Source: Bradyrhizobium sp. (GTDB lineage Bacteria > Pseudomonadota > Alphaproteobacteria > Rhizobiales > Xanthobacteraceae). From it: a stretch of 64,000 bases of DNA. The translations under genes were made by a program, and so were the position numbers. Numbering within the stretch: the stretch's first letter is position 1; every line of letters begins with the position of its first letter. The stretch is taken from NCBI RefSeq assembly GCF_030654605.1, contig NZ_JAURXB010000072.1, positions 78,492 through 142,491 on the forward strand, given 5' to 3'. This document shows, in pieces, positions 52,753-62,612 of this stretch. The notes under the pieces are model-generated. The model worked only from the letters and a program-made list of their open reading frames with translations, made no database searches and was not told where the DNA came from.

Positions 52753-53349
52753 TCAATCCAGATCGAACAAACGAATCCGCGGCATCTCGGTGCGCAGCGG
52801 TTCGGAGGCAAATACCGGCCTGGTTTCGGTCTCTTCCCGCACCTTGGCCTCGACGTCGCGCAACTCTTGATCCGGGTCCTCCCGCCGCTGATAGCGCCGT
52901 TTCTCGGACCATTGCTGACGGCGCTCGGTGCGGCGTTTCTCGGTCGCGGCGCGCTTGATATCGACGTCTTTGGCCTTGGCCAACGCATCCTCGGACGGCG
53001 TGGCGGCGGGCTTCCGTGCGGCCGGCGGTGATGCTGGAGTTTGGGTAACGGGAACGGCGGGCTGTGTCGCCGCCATGGTATCAGATGGCGTAGCAGCCGG
53101 CGCGATTTTGGCTTCGGTCTGCGCCGGAGGCGGTGCGGAAGCCGTAGAGGCCGCGGCCGGCGCGGGTTCCGATGGTTCGGCTTTCACCTGTATCGGTTGC
53201 GACGACATCCGCTGTTCCAGCCGGGTCATCTCCTGCCTGGGAGCTTTCGGGCTGACCATGTCCGCAAACAGCAGTCCGCCGCCGATACCGCCGACGATCG
53301 CGACGATCACGGTTCCGGCTCCTGCAAAATAGGCCGTCGAAGCGCGCAT
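52753..53349 (-). CDS. Hypothetical protein, single TM with Ala/Pro-rich linker and basic tail
   Basis: 198 aa, AAGGAG ribosome site. Residues 8-28 form a Gly/Ile-rich membrane helix; residues 50-115 are a low-complexity Ala/Pro/Thr linker; residues 125-165 are strongly charged (EKRRTERRQQWSEKRRYQRRED). Probably anchored at the inner membrane with the tail in the periplasm. No family recognised. Confidence 0.6.
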   Translation of the reverse strand: MRASTAYFAGAGTVIVAIVGGIGGGLLFADMVSPKAPRQEMTRLEQRMSSQPIQVKAEPSEPAPAAASTASAPPPAQTEAKIAPAATPSDTMAATQPAVPVTQTPASPPAARKPAATPSEDALAKAKDVDIKRAATEKRRTERRQQWSEKRRYQRREDPDQELRDVEAKVREETETRPVFASEPLRTEMPRIRLFDLD

Positions 53350-53539
53350 GGCGAAACTCCTTCGGCTGAAAACGCGCCTGTCGTACCGAATGTTCCGGCG
53401 GCGCGGTGCTGAACCCCGCCTGAACGGCGGGCATTCAAAGAAGCCTCCATGGCCGTTGCCCCCATGAACATGGCTGTCGCCAAACCGGTTCCCGAGGCTA
53501 AACTGTCTCTGCCACGGGAAGGCAGCCGGGACAGAATGG

Positions 53540-54217
53540 ATGAGTGTGTTGAGCGATCAGGGCGCTGCGCAGCCGATCTCGATCTTGCTGGTCGAGGACG
53601 ACGCCCCGACCTTGTGGCGGCTGCAGGACGCGCTGGCCAAGGCCGGATTCCACGTCACCTCGGCAGCAACCCTGGCCGAGGCCCGCGCCAGCCTGGCGCA
53701 ATCCGGACCAAAGGTGCTGTTGACTGATCTGCAGCTGCCGGACGGCCACGGCAATGAGCTGATCCGCGAGACCAGGCAGCGCTATCCCGACACCGAAATC
53801 ATGGTGATCTCGATTCTCGGCGACGAGGAGAGCGTGATCTCCGCCATCACCGTCGGCGCCACCGGCTATCTCCTGAAGGATGCGTTTCCGACCGACATCG
53901 CCGCCACCGTCCGCGAACTGGTGGCCGGACATTCGCCGATCTCGGCGTCGATCGCACGCTTCATCGTGCGCCGAACCCAGAGCACCGCCGAACCGCCGCC
54001 CGGCCCGCCGCTCAACACGGCAAAGCTGACGCCGCGCGAGATCGATATCCTCTGGGGCATCGCCAAGGGTTTCAGCTATGCCGAGATCGCCGGCCATCTC
54101 GGGCTGTCGCGCCAGACCGTTCCCGGCCACATCAAGAACATCTACCGCAAGCTGGAAGTTCATACCCGGGGCGAGGCGGTGTTCGAGGCGCTGCAGCAGG
54201 GCCTGATCCGGTTGTGA
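53540..54217 (+). CDS. NarL/LuxR-family response regulator
   Basis: 225 aa. Receiver (LLVEDDAPTL, phospho-Asp in VLLTDLQLPDGHG, switch Ser in VISILGD) and C-terminal LuxR-type helix-turn-helix (LTPREIDILWGIAKGFSYAEIAGHLGLSRQTVPGHIKNIYRKL). The usual VxxH of the recognition helix is VPGHIKNIY, as in the family. It overlaps the kinase gene by 4 bp (GTGA), so the pair is translationally coupled. Confidence 0.9.
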   Translation: MSVLSDQGAAQPISILLVEDDAPTLWRLQDALAKAGFHVTSAATLAEARASLAQSGPKVLLTDLQLPDGHGNELIRETRQRYPDTEIMVISILGDEESVISAITVGATGYLLKDAFPTDIAATVRELVAGHSPISASIARFIVRRTQSTAEPPPGPPLNTAKLTPREIDILWGIAKGFSYAEIAGHLGLSRQTVPGHIKNIYRKLEVHTRGEAVFEALQQGLIRL

Positions 54218-56157
54218 GCGACGCGGCGCCGACGACCGCCTCTTCCGGCCGCCGCCGCTGGCCGAAGCGGGCCACGCTGCTGGTGCAGTATCTGTTGCTC
54301 CAGCCGTTCATCATCGTGCTGTGTCTGGTGGTGCTGCGTATCCCGCCGCCGGAGCCCTCCCCGCGCTATCTCGTCACCGATTTCAGCCTGCGCGAGAACG
54401 GCGTCGAACAATCGGTGACGCTGCCGCACTTCACCGCTTCGCGCTATACGATGAACGATCCGCCGCTCTACAACGGCCGCTTCACACGGCCCGGCAGCGA
54501 ACCGCAAGGCGCGTGGTCGGTCATGTTGCCGCGCTTCACCAACGGCGTCGAAGTGGCGGTCAACGGCGTCGTGATCCTGGACAGCCGGCGCAACCCCGCC
54601 GCCAACCGTCCCGATCGCAATACGCCTGAAATCGCGGTGATCCCGGCGTCGCTGTTGCGCGACGGCGCCAACGATCTTTCGATCCGGCTGTTCGTATGGG
54701 GACCGATCACGGGCTTTCTCGACCGCCTCTTTGTCGGTCCGGACGAGATGCTGCGGCCGAGCTATAACGCGCGGACGCTGCTGTTCGTCACCTTGCCGGT
54801 GGTATTTTCGGCGTGGCAGGCGATCCTCGCGGTGATCCTCGGCATCATGTGGGCGATGCGCCGGCACGAGCCGGCCTATGGCGTGCTGGCCGCGGCGATG
54901 GCGATCGGCGTGACCCAGGCGTTTTTCCAGACGCCGCTGCAGGACTCGGCATATTCCAGGTTGAACTCGATGCTGATCTCTGCCGCGCCCCTGGAAAGCG
55001 CGTTCGTGCTGACCTTCGCATTGTTGTTCTTCGGCTGGAAGTGGCCGCGTTACGGGTGGGTGATCTTCGTGCCCGGCCTGGTGGTAGCGGCCGCGACAAT
55101 GGTCGGCGATGCGACGCTGAGCCGCAAAGCCTTTCTGCTGGTCGGCGCGCCGGCGGTAGGCTTGTGTCTGATCGCGCTGGCGGTGGTGGCCGGCCACTCG
55201 GTGTGGCGGCGGCAGGATGCGGCCAGCGTCATGCTGGGCTGCGCGCTGACGATCGTGCTGACCTGTTGGGCGCTCGACCTGCTCTCGGTGTTTCAACTCG
55301 TGCCCAACCGGCGCATCCTGCTCGCGCGGCTGTCCTATTCGGCCATGCTGGTGGCGATCGGCGCCGCGCTGACCTGGCGCTTCGCCCGCGCGCTCAACCA
55401 GGTCGACGGTTTTGCCGCCAGCATGGTCACTCTGGTGCGCGAGGCCGAGGAAAAGCTGAAGGCCAGTTTCGTCAGAGAGGAAGAACGCGCCCGCGCGGCG
55501 GCGCTGGCTCGCGAGCGAACCCGGCTGATGCGCGACCTGCATGACGGCCTCGGCGGTCAGCTCGTCAGCATCGTCGCGCTCAGCGAGCGCGGCAATGCCG
55601 GTGCCGGCATCGGCGACGCGGCCCGGGCGGCGCTGAAGGATCTTCGTCTCGTCATCGATTCCATGGACGATATCGGCGGCGACCTGATGCTGGCGCTGGG
55701 CTCGTGGCGCGAGCGGGTCACCGCGCAGCTGCGGCCGCATGACATCGCGCTGGTTTGGCGGGCGGTCGGCCCGCAGGGTCTGCCGGTCCATCCCGAACTC
55801 AGGCCCTGGCACGTCATCCAGATCGTGCGGCTGCTCGACGAGGCCGTGACCAACGCCGTCAAGCACGCCGGGGCGCGGCGCATCACCGTGAGCATCGAGA
55901 CATCAAGTGATGCCCAGGGAGTCGATGAAGGCATCGCGCGTGGCCGCATCACCATCGAGGACGACGGCAAGGGTTTCGAACCTGGTCCAAATGGCGAAGC
56001 CGCCGCCGGGCAACATGCGGCGCGCGGCTTGCGCAACATGCGAAGCCGCGCCGCACGCTGCGGCGCGGAGCTGGAGCTGACCTCGGACGCCGGCGGCACC
56101 CGCGTCAGGCTGACATTGCCCCGCCGCTTTCCCGACAGCGATGCCGCTGCCGGTTGA
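54214..56157 (+). CDS. NarX-type sensor histidine kinase with 7TM-like module
   Basis: 647 aa beginning at GTG 54214 within the regulator stop. TM1 at 24-44, a periplasmic beta-rich domain of about 140 residues (NGVEVAVNGVVILDSRR), seven predicted helices from 188 to 395 (7TMR-DISM-like layout), coiled coil, HisKA_3 with LMRDLHDGLGGQLVSIVAL and HATPase (EAVTNAVKHAGA, DDGKGF, GLRNMRSRA). Senses an external or membrane-dissolved ligand and phosphorylates the coupled NarL-type regulator. Confidence 0.88.
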   Translation: MSDAAPTTASSGRRRWPKRATLLVQYLLLQPFIIVLCLVVLRIPPPEPSPRYLVTDFSLRENGVEQSVTLPHFTASRYTMNDPPLYNGRFTRPGSEPQGAWSVMLPRFTNGVEVAVNGVVILDSRRNPAANRPDRNTPEIAVIPASLLRDGANDLSIRLFVWGPITGFLDRLFVGPDEMLRPSYNARTLLFVTLPVVFSAWQAILAVILGIMWAMRRHEPAYGVLAAAMAIGVTQAFFQTPLQDSAYSRLNSMLISAAPLESAFVLTFALLFFGWKWPRYGWVIFVPGLVVAAATMVGDATLSRKAFLLVGAPAVGLCLIALAVVAGHSVWRRQDAASVMLGCALTIVLTCWALDLLSVFQLVPNRRILLARLSYSAMLVAIGAALTWRFARALNQVDGFAASMVTLVREAEEKLKASFVREEERARAAALARERTRLMRDLHDGLGGQLVSIVALSERGNAGAGIGDAARAALKDLRLVIDSMDDIGGDLMLALGSWRERVTAQLRPHDIALVWRAVGPQGLPVHPELRPWHVIQIVRLLDEAVTNAVKHAGARRITVSIETSSDAQGVDEGIARGRITIEDDGKGFEPGPNGEAAAGQHAARGLRNMRSRAARCGAELELTSDAGGTRVRLTLPRRFPDSDAAAG

Positions 56158-56168
56158 GCGCTGGTGGT

Positions 56169-56468
56169 TCAGCGGCGGCCGACGCGGTTGACCGGGCCGC
56201 CGCGATTCATCGGTGTGCCGGCGCGGACGCCGACACCCGGCGCGCCAACCCCCGGCGTCGCCACCGCGGCGGCAGCCACGGGCGCCGCGACCACCGGCGC
56301 TGCAACCACCGCAGCGGTCGGCCGAACCACGCAGCCCTTCGGCACGCCGACGGTCTTGCAATAGACCACCGCGGCTTCAGCGGTGGCGGCACCCAGTGAA
56401 ATCGACGTCAGTGTCGCAAGCGCCGTCAAGGTCAAACCGGCGCCCAGCCATCCTGCCTTCTTCAACAT
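56169..56468 (-). CDS. Small secreted Ala/Val/Pro-rich protein
   Basis: 99 aa from ATG 56468 with GGGAGA upstream. Signal peptide MLKKAGWLGAGLTLTALATL ... ATAEA. The mature part starts AVVYCKTVGVPKGCVVRP, a two-Cys loop, then low-complexity VAAPV repeats and a Gly/Arg tail. Common hypothetical type in Bradyrhizobium; role unknown. Convergent with the kinase gene. Confidence 0.6.
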   Translation of the reverse strand: MLKKAGWLGAGLTLTALATLTSISLGAATAEAAVVYCKTVGVPKGCVVRPTAAVVAAPVVAAPVAAAAVATPGVGAPGVGVRAGTPMNRGGPVNRVGRR

Positions 56469-56751
56469 CTCATCTCTCCCGATTGGTCGTGCAGCCCAGG
56501 CGAACGACCGGACGGTCATCGCCGCTGACGTGGGATGTTGGTGAACCATCGCCGCGCGCGAAAACATCCCATGAAGATGGGGTGATGGCCGGCGCGACCA
56601 TTCAGCCCCTATTCATCGCGCCAGCCCTTCGCCAAAGACGACATCAGGCGGATCGCCTGATGCCATGAACATGGCATGGACCGCGGTCAACGCGGCGGGG
56701 ATGTTCCCGCCACTTGCAAATCCAACCCGTCAAATTGTCCAGAGGTGATCC

Positions 56752-56979
56752 ATGAACAAGTCGGTGTTTGTCTCACTCGTCCTGCTGATGGCCGGCGGCG
56801 CATCCGCGGGCGCGCAATCCGGACCGAGCCCGCAGGAGCAGATGGCCTGCCGTTCCGATGCGGGAAAATTCTGCGCCGAGCATATCGGCAAGCCGCCGCA
56901 GATGAACGCCTGCCTGAAGGAGAACAAGACCAGGCTGTCGGATTCCTGCCGCAAGGTGGTGGAATCGCGCGGCGGTTGA
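56752..56979 (+). CDS. Small secreted cysteine-rich-repeat protein (75 aa)
   Basis: GAGGTG ribosome site. Signal peptide of about 21 residues (ASAGAQS). Mature protein has four cysteines: MACRSDAGKFCAEHIG and NACLKENKTRLSDSC, the spacing of the Cys-rich repeat (PF00839, Golgi-apparatus-protein repeat) present as one unit. Periplasmic, two likely disulfides; function unknown. Confidence 0.7.
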   Translation: MNKSVFVSLVLLMAGGASAGAQSGPSPQEQMACRSDAGKFCAEHIGKPPQMNACLKENKTRLSDSCRKVVESRGG

Positions 56980-57017
56980 GGGACGCATCCGTCACTTCGC
57001 GCGGAGGAAGAGATTGA

Positions 57018-57171
57018 ACTCCGCTGTCATCGCCCGGCCTTGACCGGGCGACCCAGTACGCCGCGGCTTATCGGCTTATCGCTGGCGTCTCTGGAATACT
57101 GGGTCACCCGCTGGAGCCTGTCATCGGGCGGCGCGAAAGCGCCGACCCGGTGGCGGGTGACGACAGCTTGT
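57018..57171. repeat. Palindromic intergenic repeat, family B (copy 3)
   Basis: GTCATCGCCCGGCCTTGACCGGGCGACCCAGTACGCCGCGG ... AATACTGGGTCACCCG ... CCCGGTGGCGGGTGACGACAG, same arms as at 51.42 kb with an extra hairpin GGCGGCGCGAAAGCGCC. Fills the gap between two converging genes. Confidence 0.75.
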
Positions 57172-57210
57172 GCTGTTTGGCAAACCGCCAGATTGCGGGC
57201 GAACGCCGCC

Positions 57211-57876
57211 TCAAATCATCGAGGCGACTTTTTCCAGACCGATGATGCGGGCGAGCGTGCGCACTTCGCGCTTCTGGTCTTCGCGCAGCTGGAACAACAG
57301 CGGCATCGCCGCCGACTTCAGCTGCTGGACTTCTTCGGCATCGGGATCGATCAGCGCGCCGGGATCGGACTTGCGGCTTGCGTGGATCTTGCGGGCGATG
57401 CCGCGCAACGCGGTTTCCACCGCCGGCCAGTAGGATTGCTGTGAGGAAGAAAGCTGGAGGCGTTCCTTGATGCCGGCGATCTGCGCGTCGCTGAGCAGCG
57501 CGTAGGGCTTTTGAACCGGGGCCTGCGGCTTGGCGACGACCTTCGGCTTCTGCGGCGCCTGCGGAGCGGCGACCGGCGGCGGCACGAGGTCGGCGGGGCC
57601 GGCGGCGGCAAAGGCCTGGCGCAGCGGTTCGCTCAGGGGGGCGTCCTGCGGCGGTCCGAACGAGGCCAGCGCGAAGGTGGCGGCAACCGTCAGCTTGTCC
57701 TGCTTGGCCGCCTTGTTGGAGACAGGGCTTTGGGAAAGCGACGCGGCGGCCATTTCCAGCCGGGCGCCCGGAACGCTGTCGCGCCCGGGAATGCTGTCGC
57801 GGCCGAGAATGCTGGCAGCGGTGGCGCCGAACACGAGGAAACAGGTCAGCGCAATGATCGTCGTTACCCGCGTCAA
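57211..57876 (-). CDS. Exported hypothetical protein with LTxxQ-like C-terminal helix pair
   Basis: 221 aa starting at TTG 57876 (GGAGAG 6 bases upstream; no nearby ATG). Signal peptide about residues 1-25, then a tandem GRDSIPGRDSVPG, a Pro/Ala linker, and a helical C-terminus LSDAQIAGIKERLQLSSSQQSYWPAVETALRGI that resembles the LTxxQ repeats of Spy/CpxP-type periplasmic proteins. Function unknown; relation to Spy is tentative. Confidence 0.6.
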   Translation of the reverse strand: MTRVTTIIALTCFLVFGATAASILGRDSIPGRDSVPGARLEMAAASLSQSPVSNKAAKQDKLTVAATFALASFGPPQDAPLSEPLRQAFAAAGPADLVPPPVAAPQAPQKPKVVAKPQAPVQKPYALLSDAQIAGIKERLQLSSSQQSYWPAVETALRGIARKIHASRKSDPGALIDPDAEEVQQLKSAAMPLLFQLREDQKREVRTLARIIGLEKVASMI

Positions 57877-58004
57877 GCAGCTCTCCGTTTCCTCAAGGCG
57901 ACCCTGATCACTTCTAGCGATAACTGGGAATTAATTAAGGCCTAACCATGAAGGCGCCGCGGCAGGGCCCAATTCGGGCAGAATCGTCGCCAAAATGGTT
58001 AATT

Positions 58005-58250
58005 TCAGGCCGCGACCGCCAGTTCGTAGGCTTCCTGGATGTCGGCAACGATATCGGAGGCCTCCCACAGCGCGTCCGGCGCCACCGACTTCAGGCTGAT
58101 GGTCCAGTTGCCCTTGGGGGTGCGGGGCATCGGGACGATGTCGAATTGCACGCTGCGGCACAACGGGTGCCGGTCGAGCGCATAAGCAACCCGCGTCCAG
58201 ATTTCATCCAATGTGGCCGGGGTTTTGGCATCAAGCGTCTCGAGATCCAT
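58005..58250 (-). CDS. Conserved hypothetical protein (81 aa)
   Basis: AAGGGGA ribosome site. Acidic, soluble, containing DEIWTRVAYALDRHPLC and WTISLKSVAPDALWEASDIVADIQEAYELA. No membrane segment and no known motif. It stands alone upstream of the exported hypothetical gene on the same strand with a 128-bp gap. Confidence 0.55.
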   Translation of the reverse strand: MDLETLDAKTPATLDEIWTRVAYALDRHPLCRSVQFDIVPMPRTPKGNWTISLKSVAPDALWEASDIVADIQEAYELAVAA

Positions 58251-58401
58251 ATCGCATCCCCTTGAGCGGCGGCTCTGACCGTGCCGGCGCGGTTGGCGAC
58301 GGAAGGGCCTGGAACCGATTCTTGGAGCGAGACGGTTAACGGCGCGTTAAGCCGGGGTGAATCCGTAGTGTCACGGTGCGCAGAGTCTGTGAATGAATTC
58401 G

Positions 58402-58452
58402 GACCTCATGGTGAGGAGCGCGGCACCGCCGCGCGTCTCGAACCATGCGGCC
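58402..58452. repeat. Half-copy of the family A intergenic repeat (copy 4)
   Basis: ACCTCATGGTGAGGAGCGCGGC ... GCGCGTCTCGAACCATG: only one of the two palindromic modules found at 14.13 and 20.74 kb. It ends 10 bp beyond the ilvD stop on the opposite side and may serve as a transcript-end structure. Confidence 0.7.
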
Positions 58453-58461
58453 ATGGATGCG

Positions 58462-60306
58462 CTAATCCGGCACCACCCGCACCGCGCCGCGGGCGGCGCT
58501 GGTGGTCAGCGCGGCATAGGCCTTCAGCGCCATCGTGATCTTGCGGGGTCGCTTCTTCGCCGGCTTCCATGCCTCGGCCCCGCGGCCCAGCATCGCCGCG
58601 CGGCGTTGCGCCAGCACCGAATCGTCCACCAGCAGGCTGATCGAGCGGGCGGGAATGTCGATGCGGATGCGGTCGCCGTCCTCCACGAGCCCGATCAGGC
58701 CGCCTTCGGCGGCTTCCGGCGAAAGATGTCCGATCGAAAGCCCCGAGGAGCCGCCGGAGAAGCGGCCGTCGGTGACCAGCGCGCAGACTTTGCCGAGCCC
58801 TTTCGATTTGAGGTAGCTGGTCGGGTACAGCATCTCCTGCATGCCGGGACCGCCGCGCGGCCCTTCGTAACGCACCACGACGACGTCGCCGGGCTTGATC
58901 TTGCCGCCGAGAATACCCTCGACCGCGGCGTCCTGGCTTTCGAAAATCCGCGCCGGCCCCTCGAATTTCAGGATGCTCTCGTCGACCCCGGCGGTCTTCA
59001 CGATGCAGCCGTCGAGCGCCAGATTGCCCGAGAGCACGGCGAGGCCGCCGTCCTTCGAATAGGCATGCGCGATGTCGCGGACGCAGCCCGCCGCGCGGTC
59101 GGTATCGAGTTCCTCGAAGCGGCGTTCCTGGCTGAAGGCCACCTGCGTCGGCACGTTGCCCGGCGCCGCCATGAAGAATTTTCGCACACTCTCGCTTTTG
59201 GTGCGCTTGATGTCCCAACGGGACAGGGCGTCCTCCAGCGACTCGGCGTGCACCATCGGCAGTCCGCGATTGAGCAAGCCACCGCGGTCGAGTTCGCCGA
59301 GGATCGCCATCACGCCGCCGGCGCGATGCACGTCCTCGAGATGCACGTCGGGCACCGAGGGCGCCACCTTGCACAGCACCGGCACCCGGCGCGACAGCCG
59401 GTCGATATCCTGCATGGTGAAGGGGATCTCGCCTTCATAGGCGGCGGCCAAAAGATGCAGCACGGTGTTGGTCGAGCCGCCCATCGCGATATCTAGCGTC
59501 ATGGCATTCTCGAACGCCTTGAAGCCGGCGATCTTGCGCGGCAGCGCGCTCTCGTCGTCCTGCTCGTAATAGCGGCGCGCCAGATCGACGATCAGGTGAC
59601 CGGCCTCGACGAACAGCCCCTTGCGGTCGGCATGCGTCGCCAGCACCGAGCCGTTGCCGGGCAACGCGAGGCCCAGCGCCTCGGTCAGGCAGTTCATCGA
59701 GTTGGCGGTGAACATGCCCGAGCACGAGCCGCAGGTCGGACACGCCGAGCGTTCGATGGTCTCGACATCGGCGTCGCTGACCGACTCGTCGGCGGCCGCG
59801 ACCATGGCGTCGATCAAGTCGACCGACCTGATCTTGCCCTTGATGCTGACCTTGCCGGATTCCATCGGCCCGCCCGATACGAACACGGTCGGGATGTTGA
59901 TCCGCAGCGCCGCCATCAGCATGCCCGGCGTGATCTTGTCGCAGTTGGAGATGCACACCATGGCGTCGGCGCAATGCGCATTGACCATGTATTCGACGCT
60001 GTCGGCGATGATTTCGCGCGACGGCAGGCTGTAGAGCATGCCGTCATGGCCCATCGCGATGCCGTCATCGACCGCGATGGTGTTGAATTCCTTGGCGACG
60101 CCGCCGGCCTTCTCGATCTCGCGCGCCACCAGCTGGCCGAGGTCCTTGAGATGGACGTGACCCGGCACGAACTGGGTGAAGGAATTCACCACCGCGATGA
60201 TCGGCTTGCCGAAGTCCTCGTTCTTCATGCCGGTGGCGCGCCACAGGCCGCGGGCGCCCGCCATGTTGCGGCCGTGGGTGGTGGTCCTGGAGCGGTAGGC
60301 TGGCAT
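58462..60306 (-). CDS. ilvD: Dihydroxy-acid dehydratase
   Basis: 614 aa, normal length, AGAGGA ribosome site. Dehydrates 2,3-dihydroxy-isovalerate and -methylvalerate to 2-oxoacids in valine, isoleucine and leucine synthesis. Fe-S cysteines are in [10 protein letters not shown] and [10 protein letters not shown] together with the N-terminal region; [26 protein letters not shown] and [10 protein letters not shown] are family blocks around the Mg and substrate site. Single gene with no other ilv gene adjacent. Confidence 0.95.
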   Translation of the reverse strand: MPAYRSRTTTHGRNMAGARGLWRATGMKNEDFGKPIIAVVNSFTQFVPGHVHLKDLGQLVAREIEKAGGVAKEFNTIAVDDGIAMGHDGMLYSLPSREIIADSVEYMVNAHCADAMVCISNCDKITPGMLMAALRINIPTVFVSGGPMESGKVSIKGKIRSVDLIDAMVAAADESVSDADVETIERSACPTCGSCSGMFTANSMNCLTEALGLALPGNGSVLATHADRKGLFVEAGHLIVDLARRYYEQDDESALPRKIAGFKAFENAMTLDIAMGGSTNTVLHLLAAAYEGEIPFTMQDIDRLSRRVPVLCKVAPSVPDVHLEDVHRAGGVMAILGELDRGGLLNRGLPMVHAESLEDALSRWDIKRTKSESVRKFFMAAPGNVPTQVAFSQERRFEELDTDRAAGCVRDIAHAYSKDGGLAVLSGNLALDGCIVKTAGVDESILKFEGPARIFESQDAAVEGILGGKIKPGDVVVVRYEGPRGGPGMQEMLYPTSYLKSKGLGKVCALVTDGRFSGGSSGLSIGHLSPEAAEGGLIGLVEDGDRIRIDIPARSISLLVDDSVLAQRRAAMLGRGAEAWKPAKKRPRKITMALKAYAALTTSAARGAVRVVPD

Positions 60307-60503
60307 GGGCGTTCCTCTGGGTCGGACAGGTTTGGAGGTGTTCTATACGGTGTGGCAGGCGGCTTGAAAGCGCTTTGTCGCAGGGGCGCCATGCGATAGC
60401 CCGTGCTATCGCGCTGCAGCGGCGTGGTACCCGGCCGGCGTCTGCACCATGATAGCTGCAACCGGCCGCCTCAGAGGGAAATGACCCAGATCAAGGCTGC
60501 TGA

Positions 60504-60553
60504 CGCAAATTTGCGATTCATTGACTCGATCATTGGATGATTCAATCATTGGA
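60504..60553. promoter_or_regulatory. Palindrome plus TCATTGG direct repeats upstream of the CZB-GGDEF gene
   Basis: A perfect 12-bp palindrome CGCAAATTTGCG (60504-60515) followed by three TCATTG(A/G) units at 60518, 60530 and 60546, the last two identical over TCATTGGA and 16 bp apart. All lie within 80 bp of the ATG at 60581, so they are candidate regulator sites. Confidence 0.4.
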
Positions 60554-60580
60554 TCGCAGCCTCGGATCGGGAGACGGAAA

Positions 60581-61504
60581 ATGGCTATTCCCAACATGTC
60601 CGATGAGCAAATGCGCATGGCGCTGAAGGAGCTCGAGCAGGCCATTTACAATCACAATCAATGGGCCGAAGCGATATTCAGCGCCTTGATTTGCCGCCTC
60701 CCGCCGGACCAACGGGATACCCGGGCCGATGCTCATCACATGTGCCGGTTTGGCCAATGGTTCTACCAGGTCGGAAATACCGCGCTCAAAGACCATCCAG
60801 GCTTCGCGGAGATCGGGCACGAACATGAGCGCATGCATCAATATGCCGCCGATCTTCTGCGATCATCCATTGAAGGCGTACCGATTTCGATCACGGACCT
60901 CGATCGGTTCGTCAACGCCCGGAAACGCCTGCATCTGGAAATCGCAACCGTCCAGCACGAATTCGAAGTTGCGCTGTTCAATCTCGACCCTTTGACGGGA
61001 ACGCCGAGCCGCACCGGAATGCTGAGCACCCTTCGAGAACAACTGGAATTTGCAAGACGCGAGCGCGCCTGCGCCGTGGTGATGATGGACCTGGATCACT
61101 TCAAGTCCGTCAATGACAAATACGGGCATCCCGCCGGAGACCAGGTCTTGATCGGCTTTGCCCGCCACATCATGGCGCATCTACGTCCCTACGATAAGTT
61201 TTTTCGATATGGCGGAGAGGAGTTCCTGATTTGCCTGCCGGACACCGACCTGCACACAGCTGGCAGCGTCATTGATCGACTGCGTCAGGAGCTGGCAACG
61301 TTGTCATTCGAGGCTCAGGACAAGTCACGTTTTCAAGTTACCGGCTCCTTCGGAATGTGCCTTCTGGACCCGGATATGCCGGTGGAACAATCTATCGAGC
61401 GTGCCGACAAGGCTCTGTACGTTGCCAAGGAGTCGGGAAGAAACCGCGTCGTCCACTGGGATGCGTCAATGGGGTTGTCGGGCGGGCCCGGAAAATTGGC
61501 TTGA
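60581..61504 (+). CDS. Diguanylate cyclase with N-terminal zinc-binding CZB domain
   Basis: 307 aa from ATG 60581 (GGGAGA upstream). Residues 15-135 are a CZB chemoreceptor zinc-binding domain: NHNQWAEAIF, CRFGQWFY and HEHERMHQYA supply the His/Cys ligands. Residues 150-300 are a GGDEF domain with active site RYGGEEF and an allosteric I-site RPYD five residues before it, the PleD spacing. This is the DgcZ (YdeH) architecture, in which zinc inhibits c-di-GMP synthesis. Cytoplasmic. Confidence 0.9.
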   Translation: MAIPNMSDEQMRMALKELEQAIYNHNQWAEAIFSALICRLPPDQRDTRADAHHMCRFGQWFYQVGNTALKDHPGFAEIGHEHERMHQYAADLLRSSIEGVPISITDLDRFVNARKRLHLEIATVQHEFEVALFNLDPLTGTPSRTGMLSTLREQLEFARRERACAVVMMDLDHFKSVNDKYGHPAGDQVLIGFARHIMAHLRPYDKFFRYGGEEFLICLPDTDLHTAGSVIDRLRQELATLSFEAQDKSRFQVTGSFGMCLLDPDMPVEQSIERADKALYVAKESGRNRVVHWDASMGLSGGPGKLA

Positions 61505-61515
61505 GGGTTTGCAGG

Positions 61516-62508
61516 TCAGGGACGGAGCTGTCGCCCACGCGCATCGGCGGCACCGTATTCGGCAATCGTCTGCGCCACGAGGTCGTCGACCGACAGCACC
61601 GCAGTGACCCCCGAGGTGGAATGCCCGGCACTCCAGATATCGCGCCAGCGCGCCGGGCGGCCGTCGCGGGCGCCGATGTCGATATCCTTGCCGATGTCGA
61701 TCGCGCCGCGCTGCGGCAGGTTCTCAGGGTCGAGGCCCGCAGCGGCAATCGAGGGCCGCAGCATGTTGGTCTGCAGGCCGGTGAAGGCCGTGGTCAACAG
61801 GATATCGTCGGCGCTGCTGGCGACCAGCATCGCCTTGTACCTCGCGTCGGCCATGCTCTCGGCTGTGGCGATGAATTTGGTGCCCATATAAGCGAGGTCG
61901 CAGCCGAGTGCCTGCGCGGCGCGCAGCGCATGGCCGTCGCCGATGCCGCCGGCCAGCACGATCGGGCCGTCGAAGAAGGCGCGCACGGCGCGCACGAACA
62001 CGAAGGGGTTGAGCCAGCCGGTCTGACCGCCCGCCCCCGCCGTCAACAACACCAGCCCGTCGGCGCCTGATGCCACCGCGCGCTCGGCATGGCGGATGCT
62101 GGCGACATCGGCGAAGACAATCGCGCCGGCATCATGCAGCGGCGCCAGCACCGGCGCAGGTGAGCCGACCGAGGTGATGACGATTTCGGGGCTGTGCCGA
62201 AGCAGTACCTGCAGATCAGCTTCAAGCCGCGCGTTGGAACGGTGCACGATCAGGTTCGGACATATTGGTGCTGCAGGCTTGCCGGTTTCATCGGAATGAC
62301 GGCGCAGCCGGTCCTCGATGTCGCCGAGCCAGCCATCGAGCTGTTCGGGGCTGCGGCAATTTACCGTCGGAAACGACCCAATCACGCCGTTGCGGCAGGC
62401 CGCCGCCACGAGGTCAACGCCGGAAACCAGAAACATCGGCGCCGCGATCAGCGGCAGGCTGAGGCGGTGCTGAAAGCGCGCGAGAAGATCGGTTTTCTCC
62501 AAAGTCAT
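61516..62508 (-). CDS. Nitronate monooxygenase-like FMN enzyme
   Basis: 330 aa from ATG 62508 (GCGGGGA upstream). TIM-barrel flavoprotein of the NMO / 2-nitropropane dioxygenase family: PLIAAPMFLVSG, NLIVHRSN, LTAGAGGQTGW and GPIVLAGGIGDGHALRAAQALG with the FMN phosphate loop. Members oxidise nitronates or act as NADH:quinone reductases. Divergent from an acyl-CoA ligase gene across 104 bp. Confidence 0.85.
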   Translation of the reverse strand: MTLEKTDLLARFQHRLSLPLIAAPMFLVSGVDLVAAACRNGVIGSFPTVNCRSPEQLDGWLGDIEDRLRRHSDETGKPAAPICPNLIVHRSNARLEADLQVLLRHSPEIVITSVGSPAPVLAPLHDAGAIVFADVASIRHAERAVASGADGLVLLTAGAGGQTGWLNPFVFVRAVRAFFDGPIVLAGGIGDGHALRAAQALGCDLAYMGTKFIATAESMADARYKAMLVASSADDILLTTAFTGLQTNMLRPSIAAAGLDPENLPQRGAIDIGKDIDIGARDGRPARWRDIWSAGHSTSGVTAVLSVDDLVAQTIAEYGAADARGRQLRP

Positions 62509-62612
62509 TGTCCCCGCTTCCGCACTGATGCTAGCGTTTTCCCAACACTGGCACGACGGACCGCCCAAGACAAAGCAAGCGACAAAGCCAGTGACAAATT
62601 GCCGGAGGAAAC

